From CAZMGT01 sp964565895 (GTDB taxonomy: Bacteria > Armatimonadota > Zipacnadia > UBA1398 > CAZMGT01), in the NCBI GenBank assembly GCA_964565895.1, contig CAZMGT010000056.1:1-23498 (forward strand): a DNA stretch of 23,498 nt. The letters run 5' to 3'. Each line of letters starts with the position of its first letter. The stretch's first letter is position 1. A program made the position numbers and the translations under genes. The notes beneath the pieces were generated by a model. That model was not told the origin of the DNA. It did not search any database and saw nothing but the letters and a program-made list of their open reading frames with translations. Of this stretch, positions 8,290 through 15,619 are shown piece after piece.

Positions 8290-8421
8290 CGGCGGGCGAG
8301 AAAAACCCCGCCCGCAGTTGGAACATGGGGCCCGCCGGCACGTCGGTTAGGATAGGGGGCGAGTGTGGGCGGTGAGGCGACGCGAGGGCGCCGGGGCGGG
8401 AGGAGCGAAGCGGGCGTTTTC

Positions 8422-8450
8422 TTGACACCCCTGTGGTGCGTGGGTACAGT
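8422..8450 (+). promoter_or_regulatory. Sigma70-type promoter for the ffh operon
   Basis: TTGACA at 8422-8427 is a perfect -35 box. After exactly 17 bases comes TACAGT at 8445-8450 as the -10. Transcription should start near 8457, giving a leader of about 63 bases before the GTG start of ffh. This is the best promoter in the window. Confidence 0.8.
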
Positions 8451-8472
8451 GAGGAACTCATCGCCGAGGGCA

Positions 8473-8494
8473 GGCCCGGGGCAAAGCCCCGGCC
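8473..8494 (+). promoter_or_regulatory. Strong GC hairpin in the ffh leader
   Basis: CCGGGGC at 8476-8482, loop AAA, then GCCCCGG at 8486-8492 form a perfect 7-bp stem. It can be extended by two G-C pairs (8473-8474 with 8493-8494) around a single bulged C. It lies in the transcribed leader, 25 bases before the start codon, with no T-run after it, so it is not an intrinsic terminator of normal type. Confidence 0.5.
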
Positions 8495-8519
8495 GGCCAG
8501 GGAAGCGGATGGCGGGGCA

Positions 8520-9914
8520 GTGTTTGAGAACCTTACGCGAAGGCTAGAGGAAGCGCTAAGCATTTTCCGCGGGCGGCGGAGGCTGTCGGAGAAGGACCTC
8601 GACGAGGGGCTGCGCCAGGTGCGCATGGCCCTGCTCGAGGCCGACGTGAACTATAAGGTAGCGCGCGATTTCGTCCAGCGCGTGCGCGAGCGTGGGCTGG
8701 GCGAGGAGATCGCCCCCGGGCTGGACGCGAGCCAGCATGTAATCAAGATCGTCCACGAGGAGCTGGTGCGCCTGCTCGGGGAGGACGCGAGCGACATTCG
8801 CGAGGCGGAGAAGCCGCCCACGGTAATTATGCTCTGCGGGCTGCAGGGCGGGGGAAAGACGACAACGGCGGGGAAGCTGGCGCGGATGTTAAAGGAGCGC
8901 GGGCGGCGGCCCTTGCTTGTCGCTACCGATATCCATCGGCCGGCGGCGATTAAGCAGTTGCAGGTGGTTGGGGAGCAGGTGGGTGTGCCCGTGTTTCAGA
9001 TGGGCGAGGAGCCGAGCGCCGCGGACATCGGCCGCGCCGCGGTGGCCTATGCCCGGGAGCAGGGGCATGACTTCGTTATCGTGGACACGGCGGGCCGGCT
9101 GCACACGGACGCGGAGATGATGTTTGAGATCAGCACGCTGGCCGACGCCGTGGATCCCACGGAGACGCTGCTGGTGCTCGACGCGCAGACGGGGCAGGAC
9201 GCGGTGAACGTTGCCCAGCAATTTTGCCAATCGCTGCACATAGACGGCGTGATCCTCACCAAACTAGACGGCGACGCGCGCGGGGGGGCGGCGCTCTCGC
9301 TCCGCGCGGTTACCGGAAAGCCCATCAAGTGGGCGGGCGTGGGCGAGAAGCTCGACGCGCTCGAGCCGTTTCACCCGGACCGCATGGCCTCGCGCATTTT
9401 AGGGATGGGCGACGTGCTTACGCTGATCGAGCGCGCCCAGGCCCAGGTCGATCAGCAGGAAGCGCTAGAGCTGCAGCGAAAAATCGTTGAGGACCGGTTT
9501 ACCCTGGAGGATTTTTTGAAGCAGTTGCGCCAGGTGCGCAGGCTGGGGCCGCTGCAGCAACTGCTCGAGCTTTTGCCCAAAGGGTGGCTCGGCCCGCAGG
9601 CAAACATTTTGACCCAGGAGGGGATGGACCCCAAGGAGATCGACCGCATCGAGGCGATAATTTGCTCGATGACCCCGGAGGAGCGGCAGAACCCGCACAT
9701 CTTAAGCCCCTCGCGCAAGCGGCGCATTGCCCGGGGGAGCGGGACCTCGGTGGCCGAGGTAAACGCGGTAATTAAGCAGTTTGGCGAGATGCAGCGGGTG
9801 ATGCGCACGATGATGATGGGGGTTGACCCGGGGACGGCGCTGCTTGCCGCGCGGGCGCCGAAGAAGAAAAAGCGGCAGAAACGGAAAAGAGGCCGTGTGC
9901 GAAGCAAGCGATAA
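8520..9914 (+). CDS. ffh: Signal recognition particle protein Ffh (SRP54)
   Basis: Ffh is the GTPase that binds signal sequences on nascent chains together with SRP RNA and delivers them to FtsY at the membrane. The GTG at 8520 gives VFENLTRRLEEALSIF, the usual Ffh beginning, and a 464-residue protein of family length. The frame is open upstream but the extra residues fit no Ffh and lie in the promoter region. The N domain spans about 1-95. The G domain has GLQGGGKTTT at 107-116, DTAGR at 189-193 and TKLDGDARGG from 247. The methionine-rich M domain follows (MQRVMRTMMMG near 420). The basic tail after about 445 is rich in Lys and Arg. It is the first gene of the long rightward run. Confidence 0.97.
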   Translation: MFENLTRRLEEALSIFRGRRRLSEKDLDEGLRQVRMALLEADVNYKVARDFVQRVRERGLGEEIAPGLDASQHVIKIVHEELVRLLGEDASDIREAEKPPTVIMLCGLQGGGKTTTAGKLARMLKERGRRPLLVATDIHRPAAIKQLQVVGEQVGVPVFQMGEEPSAADIGRAAVAYAREQGHDFVIVDTAGRLHTDAEMMFEISTLADAVDPTETLLVLDAQTGQDAVNVAQQFCQSLHIDGVILTKLDGDARGGAALSLRAVTGKPIKWAGVGEKLDALEPFHPDRMASRILGMGDVLTLIERAQAQVDQQEALELQRKIVEDRFTLEDFLKQLRQVRRLGPLQQLLELLPKGWLGPQANILTQEGMDPKEIDRIEAIICSMTPEERQNPHILSPSRKRRIARGSGTSVAEVNAVIKQFGEMQRVMRTMMMGVDPGTALLAARAPKKKKRQKRKRGRVRSKR

Positions 9915-9982
9915 TGTGTAAGATATATTAGCTGAGCGGGCTGGGGCACGAGAAAGACCAGTAGCGGGAGGTGAGAGACGGG

Positions 9983-10339
9983 TTGCCCACACGGATTCGG
10001 CTGTCGCGCACAGGCAGACGCAACGCACCAGCGTATCGGGTAGTAGTTGCGGACTCGCGGGCACCTCGGGACGGGAAGTATATCGATCTTTTGGGCTATT
10101 ACAACCCGCTGAGGGACCCGCCGGAGATTAACATTGACCAGGAGAAGGCTCTGAAATGGCTGCGCAAGGGGGCAGAGCCGACGGAGACCGCTCGATCGCT
10201 TTTGCGGCGCGTGGGCGTGCTGCGGGCGTTCGAGCAGGAGCGCGATGCGCAAAAGCGTGCTCGCGCGGGCATTGCCCAAGCGGAGCAGCCGGCCGAGCCG
10301 GCGGAGGAGCCGAGCTCGGGCGAACAAACCGAGCAGTAA
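9983..10339 (+). CDS. rpsP: 30S ribosomal protein S16
   Basis: The protein begins MPTRIRLSRTGRRNAPAYRVVVADSRAPRDG, the standard S16 opening, and includes LLGYYNP. I choose the TTG at 9983 because GGAGGTGA at 9967-9974 lies 8 bases before it. The in-frame GTG at 9971 sits inside that Shine-Dalgarno and would add four residues absent from the family. The product has 118 residues. The conserved part ends near residue 85, and the tail is rich in Ala, Glu and Pro (AEQPAEPAEEPSSGE), a common variable extension. S16 is an early-binding small-subunit protein. The gene lies 68 bp after ffh and 27 bp before kphA, in the order known from Bacillus. Confidence 0.96.
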   Translation: MPTRIRLSRTGRRNAPAYRVVVADSRAPRDGKYIDLLGYYNPLRDPPEINIDQEKALKWLRKGAEPTETARSLLRRVGVLRAFEQERDAQKRARAGIAQAEQPAEPAEEPSSGEQTEQ

Positions 10340-10366
10340 ACCTAAAGAGTCGTGGAGGCAGAACAA

Positions 10367-10597
10367 GTGCGCGAACTTGTGGAGTACATGGTAAAGGCTC
10401 TGGTGGATAATCCCGACCAGGTGACGGTCCACGCCGTGGACGGGGAAGTGAGCACCATTTTCGAGGTGCGTGTGGCGCCGGAGGACATGGGGAAGATCAT
10501 CGGCAGGCAGGGCCGCATCGCCAACGCCTTGCGCACGATCGTCAAGGCTGCCGCGATGAAATCCAAGCGCAAGGTGAGCGTGGAGATCATATCCTAA
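10367..10597 (+). CDS. khpA: KH-domain RNA-binding protein KhpA/KphA (YlqC family)
   Basis: This codes for 76 residues, exactly the family size, starting at GTG 10367. GGAGG at 10354-10358 lies 8 bases before the start. An in-frame GTG at 10352 overlaps that Shine-Dalgarno and is rejected. The sequence VRELVEYMVKALVDNPDQV is the usual N-terminus. The KH GxxG loop is IIGRQGR at 44-50, followed by IANALRTIVKAAA. In Firmicutes this protein partners KhpB (EloR/Jag) and binds RNA broadly, with effects on cell elongation. Its place between rpsP and ylqD matches the Bacillus order. Confidence 0.93.
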   Translation: MRELVEYMVKALVDNPDQVTVHAVDGEVSTIFEVRVAPEDMGKIIGRQGRIANALRTIVKAAAMKSKRKVSVEIIS

Positions 10598-10638
10598 GCG
10601 GCGCTGGACCCTGGCGCCCTGTGCAAAGGAGCGGCGAC

Positions 10639-11058
10639 ATGGCACGTCTGGTCATCAAGCGGCCGGTGTCAGTGGTCTACATCGTCACCGAGCAGTTGAA
10701 AAAGGAGATCCGCGAGGAAATTGAGCAGGCGATCGAGCAGATCGACATGCGCATTCAGCAGATCGACTTCCAGACCCGGCGCTATATCCTCGAGGTGCAA
10801 AAGAGCGACATTCGCCGGGCGATGGGCCTGAAAGAGCAGGTGGAGGCGGAGAAGCAGAAGCACGAGGAGGCGAAGCGCGAGCTGCAGGAACGCCTGCAAA
10901 GCATCGAGAGCATGGAGATCGGCTCGGAGCTTCCTCGCGGAACGTTGGAGAGCGAAGTGGAGATTACCGAGGGGGATAACCTCAACGAGAAGCTTTCCGG
11001 CGCCGCCGTGGTCGTTAAGGACGGCGTGGTGGTTGAGATTCGCGGCGGCGAGGCGTGA
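10639..11058 (+). CDS. ylqD: YlqD-family protein (function unknown)
   Basis: The ATG at 10639 is preceded by AAAGGAG at 10625-10631, spacing 7, and gives 139 residues. An earlier in-frame GTG at 10621 lies before that Shine-Dalgarno and is unlikely. The opening MARLVIKRPVSVVYIVTEQLKKEI is followed by a long charged helical stretch (about 20-90) rich in Glu, Gln, Arg and Lys, which looks like a coiled coil. A small beta-rich end follows (GAAVVVKDGVVVEIRGG). This agrees with YlqD, a family of unknown function that sits between khpA and rimM in Bacillus. Assignment rests on position plus overall character. It ends six bases before rimM. Confidence 0.8.
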   Translation: MARLVIKRPVSVVYIVTEQLKKEIREEIEQAIEQIDMRIQQIDFQTRRYILEVQKSDIRRAMGLKEQVEAEKQKHEEAKRELQERLQSIESMEIGSELPRGTLESEVEITEGDNLNEKLSGAAVVVKDGVVVEIRGGEA

Positions 11059-11064
11059 GGGACG

Positions 11065-11589
11065 ATGGAGCACGACGTCGCGGAGTGGACGGTGGCCGTG
11101 GGGAAGGTCGCTCGACCCCACGGCATTCGCGGCGCACTGAACGTAATCCCGATGACCAGTCACGTGGAGCGGTTCGGTGCGCTGGAGTGGGTATGCGTGT
11201 GCCTGGCCAGCGGCAAGCGGCGGGTGCATCGGGTAACGGGGTGGCGGCGCGCGGGGCGGCGTGTGCTCCTCACGCTGGAGGGGATTGAGGATCGCACGGC
11301 GGCGGAGAAGCTGCGCGGGGCGGTGCTCCGGATAAAGCCGGAGATGCGCTATCCGCTGGATGAGGACGAGTATTATGTAGACGACCTGATCGGCCTTGCC
11401 GTGGTGACCACAGACGGGCGTGACTTGGGCCGCGTGCGCGATGTGCTTTCGCTGCCGGGAAACGATGTGTATGTCGCGGAGCACGCGCTGATCCCTGCGG
11501 TAAAGCAGTTTGTGCGGCGGGTGGACCTTGAAAAGCGGGAGATCGTGGTGGAGCCCGTCGAGGGGCTGGCGCCGGAGCTGGGCATCTGA
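11065..11589 (+). CDS. rimM: Ribosome maturation factor RimM
   Basis: RimM helps mature the 30S subunit, binding S19 during assembly of the 16S head. The 174-residue protein starts MEHDVAEWTVAVGKVARPHGIRGALNV, the typical RimM opening with GxxRPHGIRG. The N-terminal beta-barrel covers about 1-90. The PRC-barrel begins near 98 with DEYYVDDLIGLAVVTTDGRDLGRV and continues through SLPGNDVYVAE and LIPAVKQFV. Its TGA stop shares its final A with the ATG of trmD, so the two are translationally coupled, as often seen for this pair. Confidence 0.96.
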   Translation: MEHDVAEWTVAVGKVARPHGIRGALNVIPMTSHVERFGALEWVCVCLASGKRRVHRVTGWRRAGRRVLLTLEGIEDRTAAEKLRGAVLRIKPEMRYPLDEDEYYVDDLIGLAVVTTDGRDLGRVRDVLSLPGNDVYVAEHALIPAVKQFVRRVDLEKREIVVEPVEGLAPELGI

Positions 11590-12350
11590 TGTATTTCGAC
11601 GTGCTCACGACATTTCCCGAGATGGTCGAGGGCCCACTGTCGGCGAGCATCTTGGGACGGGCACAGCAGGCGGGCATCATCACCATTCGCATCATAAACA
11701 TTCGGGATTTTGCCACCGATAAGCACCGGACGACGGACGACTATCCGTTCGGCGGCGGCGCGGGGATGGTGATGAAGGTTGAGCCGGTGGTTGCCGCGGT
11801 GGAGCACGCGAAGAGCCTGCCGCCGGGCGATGTGGGCCAAGTTGTGCTCATGTCCCCCCAGGGGGAGACGCTGACGCACGAGCTGGCCGTGGAGTTGTCC
11901 CAGCTTCCCCGCCTGATTATCGTCTGCGGCCACTACGAGGGCGTTGACGAGCGCGTGTGCGAGCTGGTAATAGACCGCGAGATATCGATCGGTGACTATG
12001 TGCTCACGGGCGGGGAGCTGCCCGCGGCGGTGCTTATTGATGCCGTGGCGCGGCAGATCGCAGGGGTGCTGGGAGACGCGCGGTCGTCCGCGGAGGATTC
12101 GTTTGCGGGCGACGGGCTGTTGGACTACCCGCACTATACGCGGCCGCGGGAGTTTCGCGGGCTGAAGGTGCCCGAGGTGCTGCTTTCCGGCAACCATGGG
12201 GCGGTGGCCCGCTGGCGGCGCGAGCGGGCGCTGGAGCGCACGCTGCGCCGGCGGCCGGATCTGCTCGCGCGGGCGCGGCTGACCGAGGAAGACCGCGCGT
12301 TTTTGCGTCGGCTCGGCTGGGAGCCGGAGCAGAGCGCAAACAACGCGTAG
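11589..12350 (+). CDS. trmD: tRNA (guanine-N1)-methyltransferase TrmD
   Basis: TrmD methylates G37 next to the anticodon using S-adenosylmethionine and prevents frameshifting. The 253-residue protein has MYFDVLTTFPEM at the start, the GGGAGMVMK segment near 57-65, LMSPQGE near 87-92, CGHYEGVDERV near 112-122 and IGDYVLTGGELPA near 133-145. The last three belong to the trefoil-knot cofactor site. Later DYPHYTRP and LLSGNHGAVARWRRE match the C-terminal domain that binds tRNA. The start overlaps the rimM stop by one base. It forms an active dimer in the family. Confidence 0.97.
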   Translation: MYFDVLTTFPEMVEGPLSASILGRAQQAGIITIRIINIRDFATDKHRTTDDYPFGGGAGMVMKVEPVVAAVEHAKSLPPGDVGQVVLMSPQGETLTHELAVELSQLPRLIIVCGHYEGVDERVCELVIDREISIGDYVLTGGELPAAVLIDAVARQIAGVLGDARSSAEDSFAGDGLLDYPHYTRPREFRGLKVPEVLLSGNHGAVARWRRERALERTLRRRPDLLARARLTEEDRAFLRRLGWEPEQSANNA

Positions 12351-12387
12351 CGACGTTGCGCGCATTTGGCGAAGGGAACGAGCGACG

Positions 12388-12747
12388 ATGGGAATTATCG
12401 AGGAGCTAGAGCAGGAACTGGTGCGCGAGGACCTACCCCAGATTAACCCCGGGGATACGGTGCGCGTGCATGTAAAGGTCGTGGAGGGGAACCGCGAGCG
12501 CATCCAGGTGTTTGAGGGGACGGTGCTTAGGCTGGGGAACCGCAGGCGGCGGCGGACGATTACCGTGCGCCGGGTAACTGCGGGGATCGGCGTGGAGCGC
12601 ACGTTTCCCCTGGACTCGCCGAAGATCGAGAAGATCGAGGTAACGCGGCGAGGTCGCGTGCGCCGGGCGCGGCTGTATTACCTGCGCGAGCGCATCGGGA
12701 AGAAGTCTAAGGTTCGCGAGAAGCGGGAGCAAACGGAGGGGTCGTAG
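12388..12747 (+). CDS. rplS: 50S ribosomal protein L19
   Basis: The 119-residue protein contains the L19 landmarks: INPGDTVRVHVKVVEGNRERIQVFEGTVL, followed by RRRRTITVRRVTAGIGVERTFPLDSPKIEKIEV and the basic RRARLYYLRERIGKKSKV. L19 lies at the interface of the two ribosomal subunits. The start ATG at 12388 is preceded by a GAAGGGA-type Shine-Dalgarno at moderate distance. It follows trmD by 37 bp and precedes lepB by only 3 bp. The C-terminal tail REKREQTEGS is slightly longer than the shortest family members. Confidence 0.97.
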   Translation: MGIIEELEQELVREDLPQINPGDTVRVHVKVVEGNRERIQVFEGTVLRLGNRRRRRTITVRRVTAGIGVERTFPLDSPKIEKIEVTRRGRVRRARLYYLRERIGKKSKVREKREQTEGS

Positions 12748-12750
12748 CAG

Positions 12751-13449
12751 TTGACTCTGGATGCGCCGTGGAAGATTCTCCTGGTGCTCGTGGCCCTGGG
12801 GGCGGTGCGCCTTGCGCTCTGGGCCAACGGGGGGAGCCGGAAGCACTGGCGGCAGTCGCTCGCGGAGTTCATCGACTCCGCGATCATCGCCCTGGCGCTG
12901 GTGTTTTTGGTCATTCGGCCGTTTGTCATCCAGTCGTTTTACATCCCCTCGGGCTCGATGGAGAACACGCTGCTTAAGGGCGACCGCATTTTGGTAAACA
13001 AGTTCATCTACCACTTCGAGGAGCCGCGCCCCAAGGACGTGGTCGTCTTTCGCGCCCCGCCGGCGGCGAGCGCCGAGCCACGGGATTTCATTAAGCGGCT
13101 GGTCGGCGTGCCCGGGGATCATATTAAGATCGAATGCGGCGTGCTCTATCGCAACGGGGTCCCCCAGGACGAGCCGTATATTAAGGAGCCGCCCATTCAG
13201 GACTTCCCCACGCCGGAGATGTATGCCGCGGGCGGGGTGTATACGCTTACCGCGGAGACCTATGAGCCGACGCAAATCTACGTGGACAAAGACGGGCTTT
13301 ACGTCCCCCCGGGCTATCTCTGGATGCTCGGAGACAACCGCAACGGGAGCCACGACGGGAGGAAATGGGGCTATACTCCGCGGGAGAACGTCATCGGCAA
13401 GGCGATGTTCATCTTCTGGCCCCCGCATCGCATTGGCTTCGTCCGCTAG
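12751..13449 (+). CDS. lepB: Type I signal peptidase
   Basis: LepB cuts signal peptides from exported proteins on the outer face of the cytoplasmic membrane. The start is a TTG at 12751 with GGAGGGG at 12735-12741 ahead of it. The product has 232 residues. Two hydrophobic stretches lie at about 6-24 and 42-60. Motifs are FYIPSGSMENTLLKGD with catalytic Ser69 just before Met70, RDFIKRLVGVPGD with catalytic Lys115, and LGDNRNGSHDGRKWG at 193-207. A GVYTLTAETYEP insertion lies between box D and box E. It would process the signal peptides of the secreted proteins in this window. It is only three bases after rplS. Confidence 0.96.
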   Translation: MTLDAPWKILLVLVALGAVRLALWANGGSRKHWRQSLAEFIDSAIIALALVFLVIRPFVIQSFYIPSGSMENTLLKGDRILVNKFIYHFEEPRPKDVVVFRAPPAASAEPRDFIKRLVGVPGDHIKIECGVLYRNGVPQDEPYIKEPPIQDFPTPEMYAAGGVYTLTAETYEPTQIYVDKDGLYVPPGYLWMLGDNRNGSHDGRKWGYTPRENVIGKAMFIFWPPHRIGFVR

Positions 13450-13622
13450 GGCACTCCCTGAACTGGCAAGCGCGGGGCGTGCGCTGCGCGAGGCGTGGCG
13501 CGCGGCAGTGTGAGGCAACCCCCGGAAAAGGGTGAACCGCGGGCCGCAGCGCGCGTTGTGGCAGCATGAGGCGCGCGCGGAGATATCGCTCGGCGCGGCG
13601 GCCGAGGCGAGGGAGGGGCGCG
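13450..13622. other. Intergenic gap between lepB and rnhB
   Basis: The 173 bases between lepB and the preferred rnhB start show no convincing promoter, terminator or RNA gene. A longer rnhB reading from an ATG at 13566 would add 19 residues, nearly all Arg, Ala and Ser, and has no Shine-Dalgarno. Confidence 0.5.
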
Positions 13623-14318
13623 GTGAGCAGGCGCTCGGCAGCGCAGCTGGTGGCGTTCGACCGCGAGCGGCTGGGGGGCAGGGTAAAGCGTATCGCGGGG
13701 GTGGACGAGGCGGGGCGCGGGCCGCTCGCCGGCCCGGTGGTCGCCGCGGCGGTAATCCTTCCTCTAGAGGAGAAGCTCCCCCAGTTGTGCGACTCAAAGC
13801 GCCTTTCCCCCAGGCGCCGCGAGGGGCTGTATGAGGAGATCTGTCGCTGCGCGGTAGCTTGGGCCGTGGGCGTGTGCGGGCCGACGGTAATCGACCGGAT
13901 AAATGTGCTTCAGGCGACGCTTTTGGCGATGGAGGAGGCCGTGCGGCAGCTCAGCCCGCGGCCGCAGTTGCTTCTCGTTGATGGAAGGCAGCGCATTCCC
14001 GGGCTGGGCATTAGGCAGGAGCTGGTGTGTGGCGGCGACGGGCGGAGCGCGAGCATCGCCGCGGCGTCGGTGATCGCCAAGGTTACGCGGGACAGGATTA
14101 TGGCGGAGCTGGACAAGCTGTTTCCGCGTTATGGTTTTGCTCGGCACAAGGGCTATGCCACGCGGCGGCACCTGCGCGCCCTGCGCCGCTATGGGCCGTG
14201 CGCGGTGCATAGGCTAAGCTTTGCCCCCGTGCGGCGCTGCCTGCGCGGGCCGGTGGAGCTGGACCCCACGGGGCTGTGCGTGTTTCTTTGGCCCGGGGGA
14301 GCGGGGCGACGGAGCTAA
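13623..14318 (+). CDS. rnhB: Ribonuclease HII
   Basis: RNase HII removes ribonucleotides from DNA and cleaves RNA in RNA/DNA hybrids. I choose GTG 13623 because GGAGG at 13612-13616 is 6 bases ahead; this gives 231 residues. The signature IAGVDEAGRGPLAGPVVAAAVIL carries Asp28 and Glu29. DSKRLS is at 57-62, LLLVDG has Asp120 and VTRDRIM has Asp157, completing the four acidic metal ligands. HKGYATRRHLRALRRYGPC follows, as in the family. The end after about 210 (DPTGLCVFLWPGGAGRRS) is a non-conserved tail. yraN starts three bases later. Confidence 0.95.
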   Translation: MSRRSAAQLVAFDRERLGGRVKRIAGVDEAGRGPLAGPVVAAAVILPLEEKLPQLCDSKRLSPRRREGLYEEICRCAVAWAVGVCGPTVIDRINVLQATLLAMEEAVRQLSPRPQLLLVDGRQRIPGLGIRQELVCGGDGRSASIAAASVIAKVTRDRIMAELDKLFPRYGFARHKGYATRRHLRALRRYGPCAVHRLSFAPVRRCLRGPVELDPTGLCVFLWPGGAGRRS

Positions 14319-14321
14319 GCG

Positions 14322-14702
14322 ATGCTCAGCGAGAGACAAGCCGTTGGCCGGCGGGCGGAGAAGGCGGCGGAGCGGTTTTTAAAGCGGCGGGGGATGCGCC
14401 TTGTGGCGCGCAACTTTTCCTGCCCCGTGGGCGAGGTGGACCTTGTTTTTCGCGAGGGCGAAACATATGTGTTCGTCGAGGTGCGCGCGCTTGGCCCGAG
14501 GGCCGCGGTTTCCCCGCGCGACACGGTGGGCGCGAAAAAGCGGCGGCGGATCTCCCGCGTGGCCGACGCTTTTCTGGCAAGCCAGCGCCTGCGCGACATT
14601 GATGTGCGCTTTGACATCGTTGAGGTTTACCTGGACGAGCGGCAGCGGCCGAGGCGCATCGAGCACTTTCCCGACGCGTTTGGCGACCGAGGCGAGGTTT
14701 AG
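14322..14702 (+). CDS. yraN: UPF0102 YraN-family protein, endonuclease-like fold
   Basis: The 126-residue protein has the family layout: GRRAEKAAERFLKRRGMRLVARNF, then PVGEVDLVFREGETYVFVEVRALG, then AVSPRDTVGAKKRRRISRVADAFLA and VRFDIVEVY. YraN proteins have a restriction-endonuclease-like (Holliday-junction resolvase-like) fold; their cellular role is not settled. In the ExK-type position the protein reads EVR instead of the usual EVK. The association with rnhB is a common one. It is the last plus-strand gene of the run and converges on the SPOR-domain gene, with 15 bases between the stop codons. I see no clear terminator in that gap. Confidence 0.9.
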   Translation: MLSERQAVGRRAEKAAERFLKRRGMRLVARNFSCPVGEVDLVFREGETYVFVEVRALGPRAAVSPRDTVGAKKRRRISRVADAFLASQRLRDIDVRFDIVEVYLDERQRPRRIEHFPDAFGDRGEV

Positions 14703-14717
14703 GCGAGGGAAGAGGGG

Positions 14718-15554
14718 CTAAAGGTCGGTGACCGGGCGCGGGGTGCCCTCGGGCTGGGGCGTTTGCTCGGGCGGGGGAGGCTCAGCGGGCCGGGCTTCGG
14801 GCGCGGGCGAAGGCTCAGGGGTTGGCGCGCCGCCGGAGGGCCCGGCGATCTCCGGCTCGGCGGGCGGGGGCGGCGGCGCGGGCGGGACAAAGCCCTCGCG
14901 GGCGAGCTCCTCCTCCAGGGCGCGGGCCTCCATCTCGCTGCCGAACGCCCCGACGCGCACGCGCAGCGCCGGCCCGCGGTCGGTCTTGACGGTCTCCAGA
15001 TAAGCGGCGTGGCCGCGCTGGCGCAGGCGCTGAACAAGGGCGCGCGCCTGCTCCTCGTCGAAGAACTCGCCGAGGTCGGCGGAATAGCGGCGCGGCGCGC
15101 CGGCGGCCTCGCGGATGCCCACCTGGCGCAGCTTAATCTCGCGCTCAAGTTCTAGCTCCTGCGCCTGCTCGGCCTCGCGATCTTTCTTTTCCTCCTCCTC
15201 ATCCTTGCCGACAACCATGGCGTAGATGGGCTGGCCGGGGGCGGGGGCTCCTGGCTTGGGGGTGGCGTCGACGATCACCGCGACCTCGGGCGTGGGCGGC
15301 GCCTGAGCGCCAACGAACTCGCGTTCCCAGCCGCGCTCGGTCTGGCGCAGGGGCAGCCTGCTGAGCACCGAGCGGCAGGAGCGGATGTCGCGGATCTCGA
15401 CCATTGTGCTGCGGATATAGCGCAGGCAGAGGTAGCTGCCGAGGTAAACGCTGGCCGCGAAAAAGACAAGCAGCACGCCAGCGACGACGCCCCAGAACTT
15501 TAACGGGGCGAGGAGGAGCTCAACCACTCTGTGCCGCGCAGGATTGCCACGCAT
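14718..15554 (-). CDS. Single-pass membrane protein with SPOR-like domain and proline-rich tail
   Basis: The ATG at 15552-15554 gives 278 residues; an upstream TTG at 15593 has no Shine-Dalgarno support. Residues about 18-45 form one transmembrane helix (FWGVVAGVLLVFFAASVYL). An acidic/charged helical linker at 118-142 (KDEEEEKKDREAEQAQELELE) is followed by a SPOR-like domain at about 156-222. That domain contains YSADLGEFFDEEQARALVQRL and LRVRVGAFGSEMEARALEEEL, the two half-repeats expected of SPOR. The last 55 residues are rich in Pro, Glu and Ala. SPOR domains bind peptidoglycan stripped of side peptides, often at division sites. The gene is 65 bp downstream of the secreted TPR gene on the same strand. 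Confidence 0.75.
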   Translation of the reverse strand: MRGNPARHRVVELLLAPLKFWGVVAGVLLVFFAASVYLGSYLCLRYIRSTMVEIRDIRSCRSVLSRLPLRQTERGWEREFVGAQAPPTPEVAVIVDATPKPGAPAPGQPIYAMVVGKDEEEEKKDREAEQAQELELEREIKLRQVGIREAAGAPRRYSADLGEFFDEEQARALVQRLRQRGHAAYLETVKTDRGPALRVRVGAFGSEMEARALEEELAREGFVPPAPPPPPAEPEIAGPSGGAPTPEPSPAPEARPAEPPPPEQTPQPEGTPRPVTDL

Positions 15555-15619
15555 GGCTAAAGTCCACCCGCCGCAAGAGTAACTCCGGCGCAAGCGGCGG
15601 CAGTTCAGCCGCCAGCGCG

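Noticed and set aside
8234..8626. N-terminal extension of the GH2 protein by 131 residues
   Set aside because: The region contains the ffh promoter and start. A strong Shine-Dalgarno and a signal peptide fix the GH2 start at 8233.
9910..9929. Promoter-like AT-rich stretch after ffh (GATAAT, TATATT)
   Set aside because: No -35 box at proper distance. It may simply be a stop-codon-proximal AT patch, and rpsP is likely read from the ffh promoter.
13450..13622. Possible small RNA (for example SRP RNA) between lepB and rnhB
   Set aside because: A GGAA-containing segment is present but the conserved SRP RNA loop and stem pattern is absent.
12433..13797. Minus-strand open frame of 454 residues opposite rplS and lepB
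   Set aside because: Antisense to two confidently identified genes and composed mainly of Arg, Pro and Ala.
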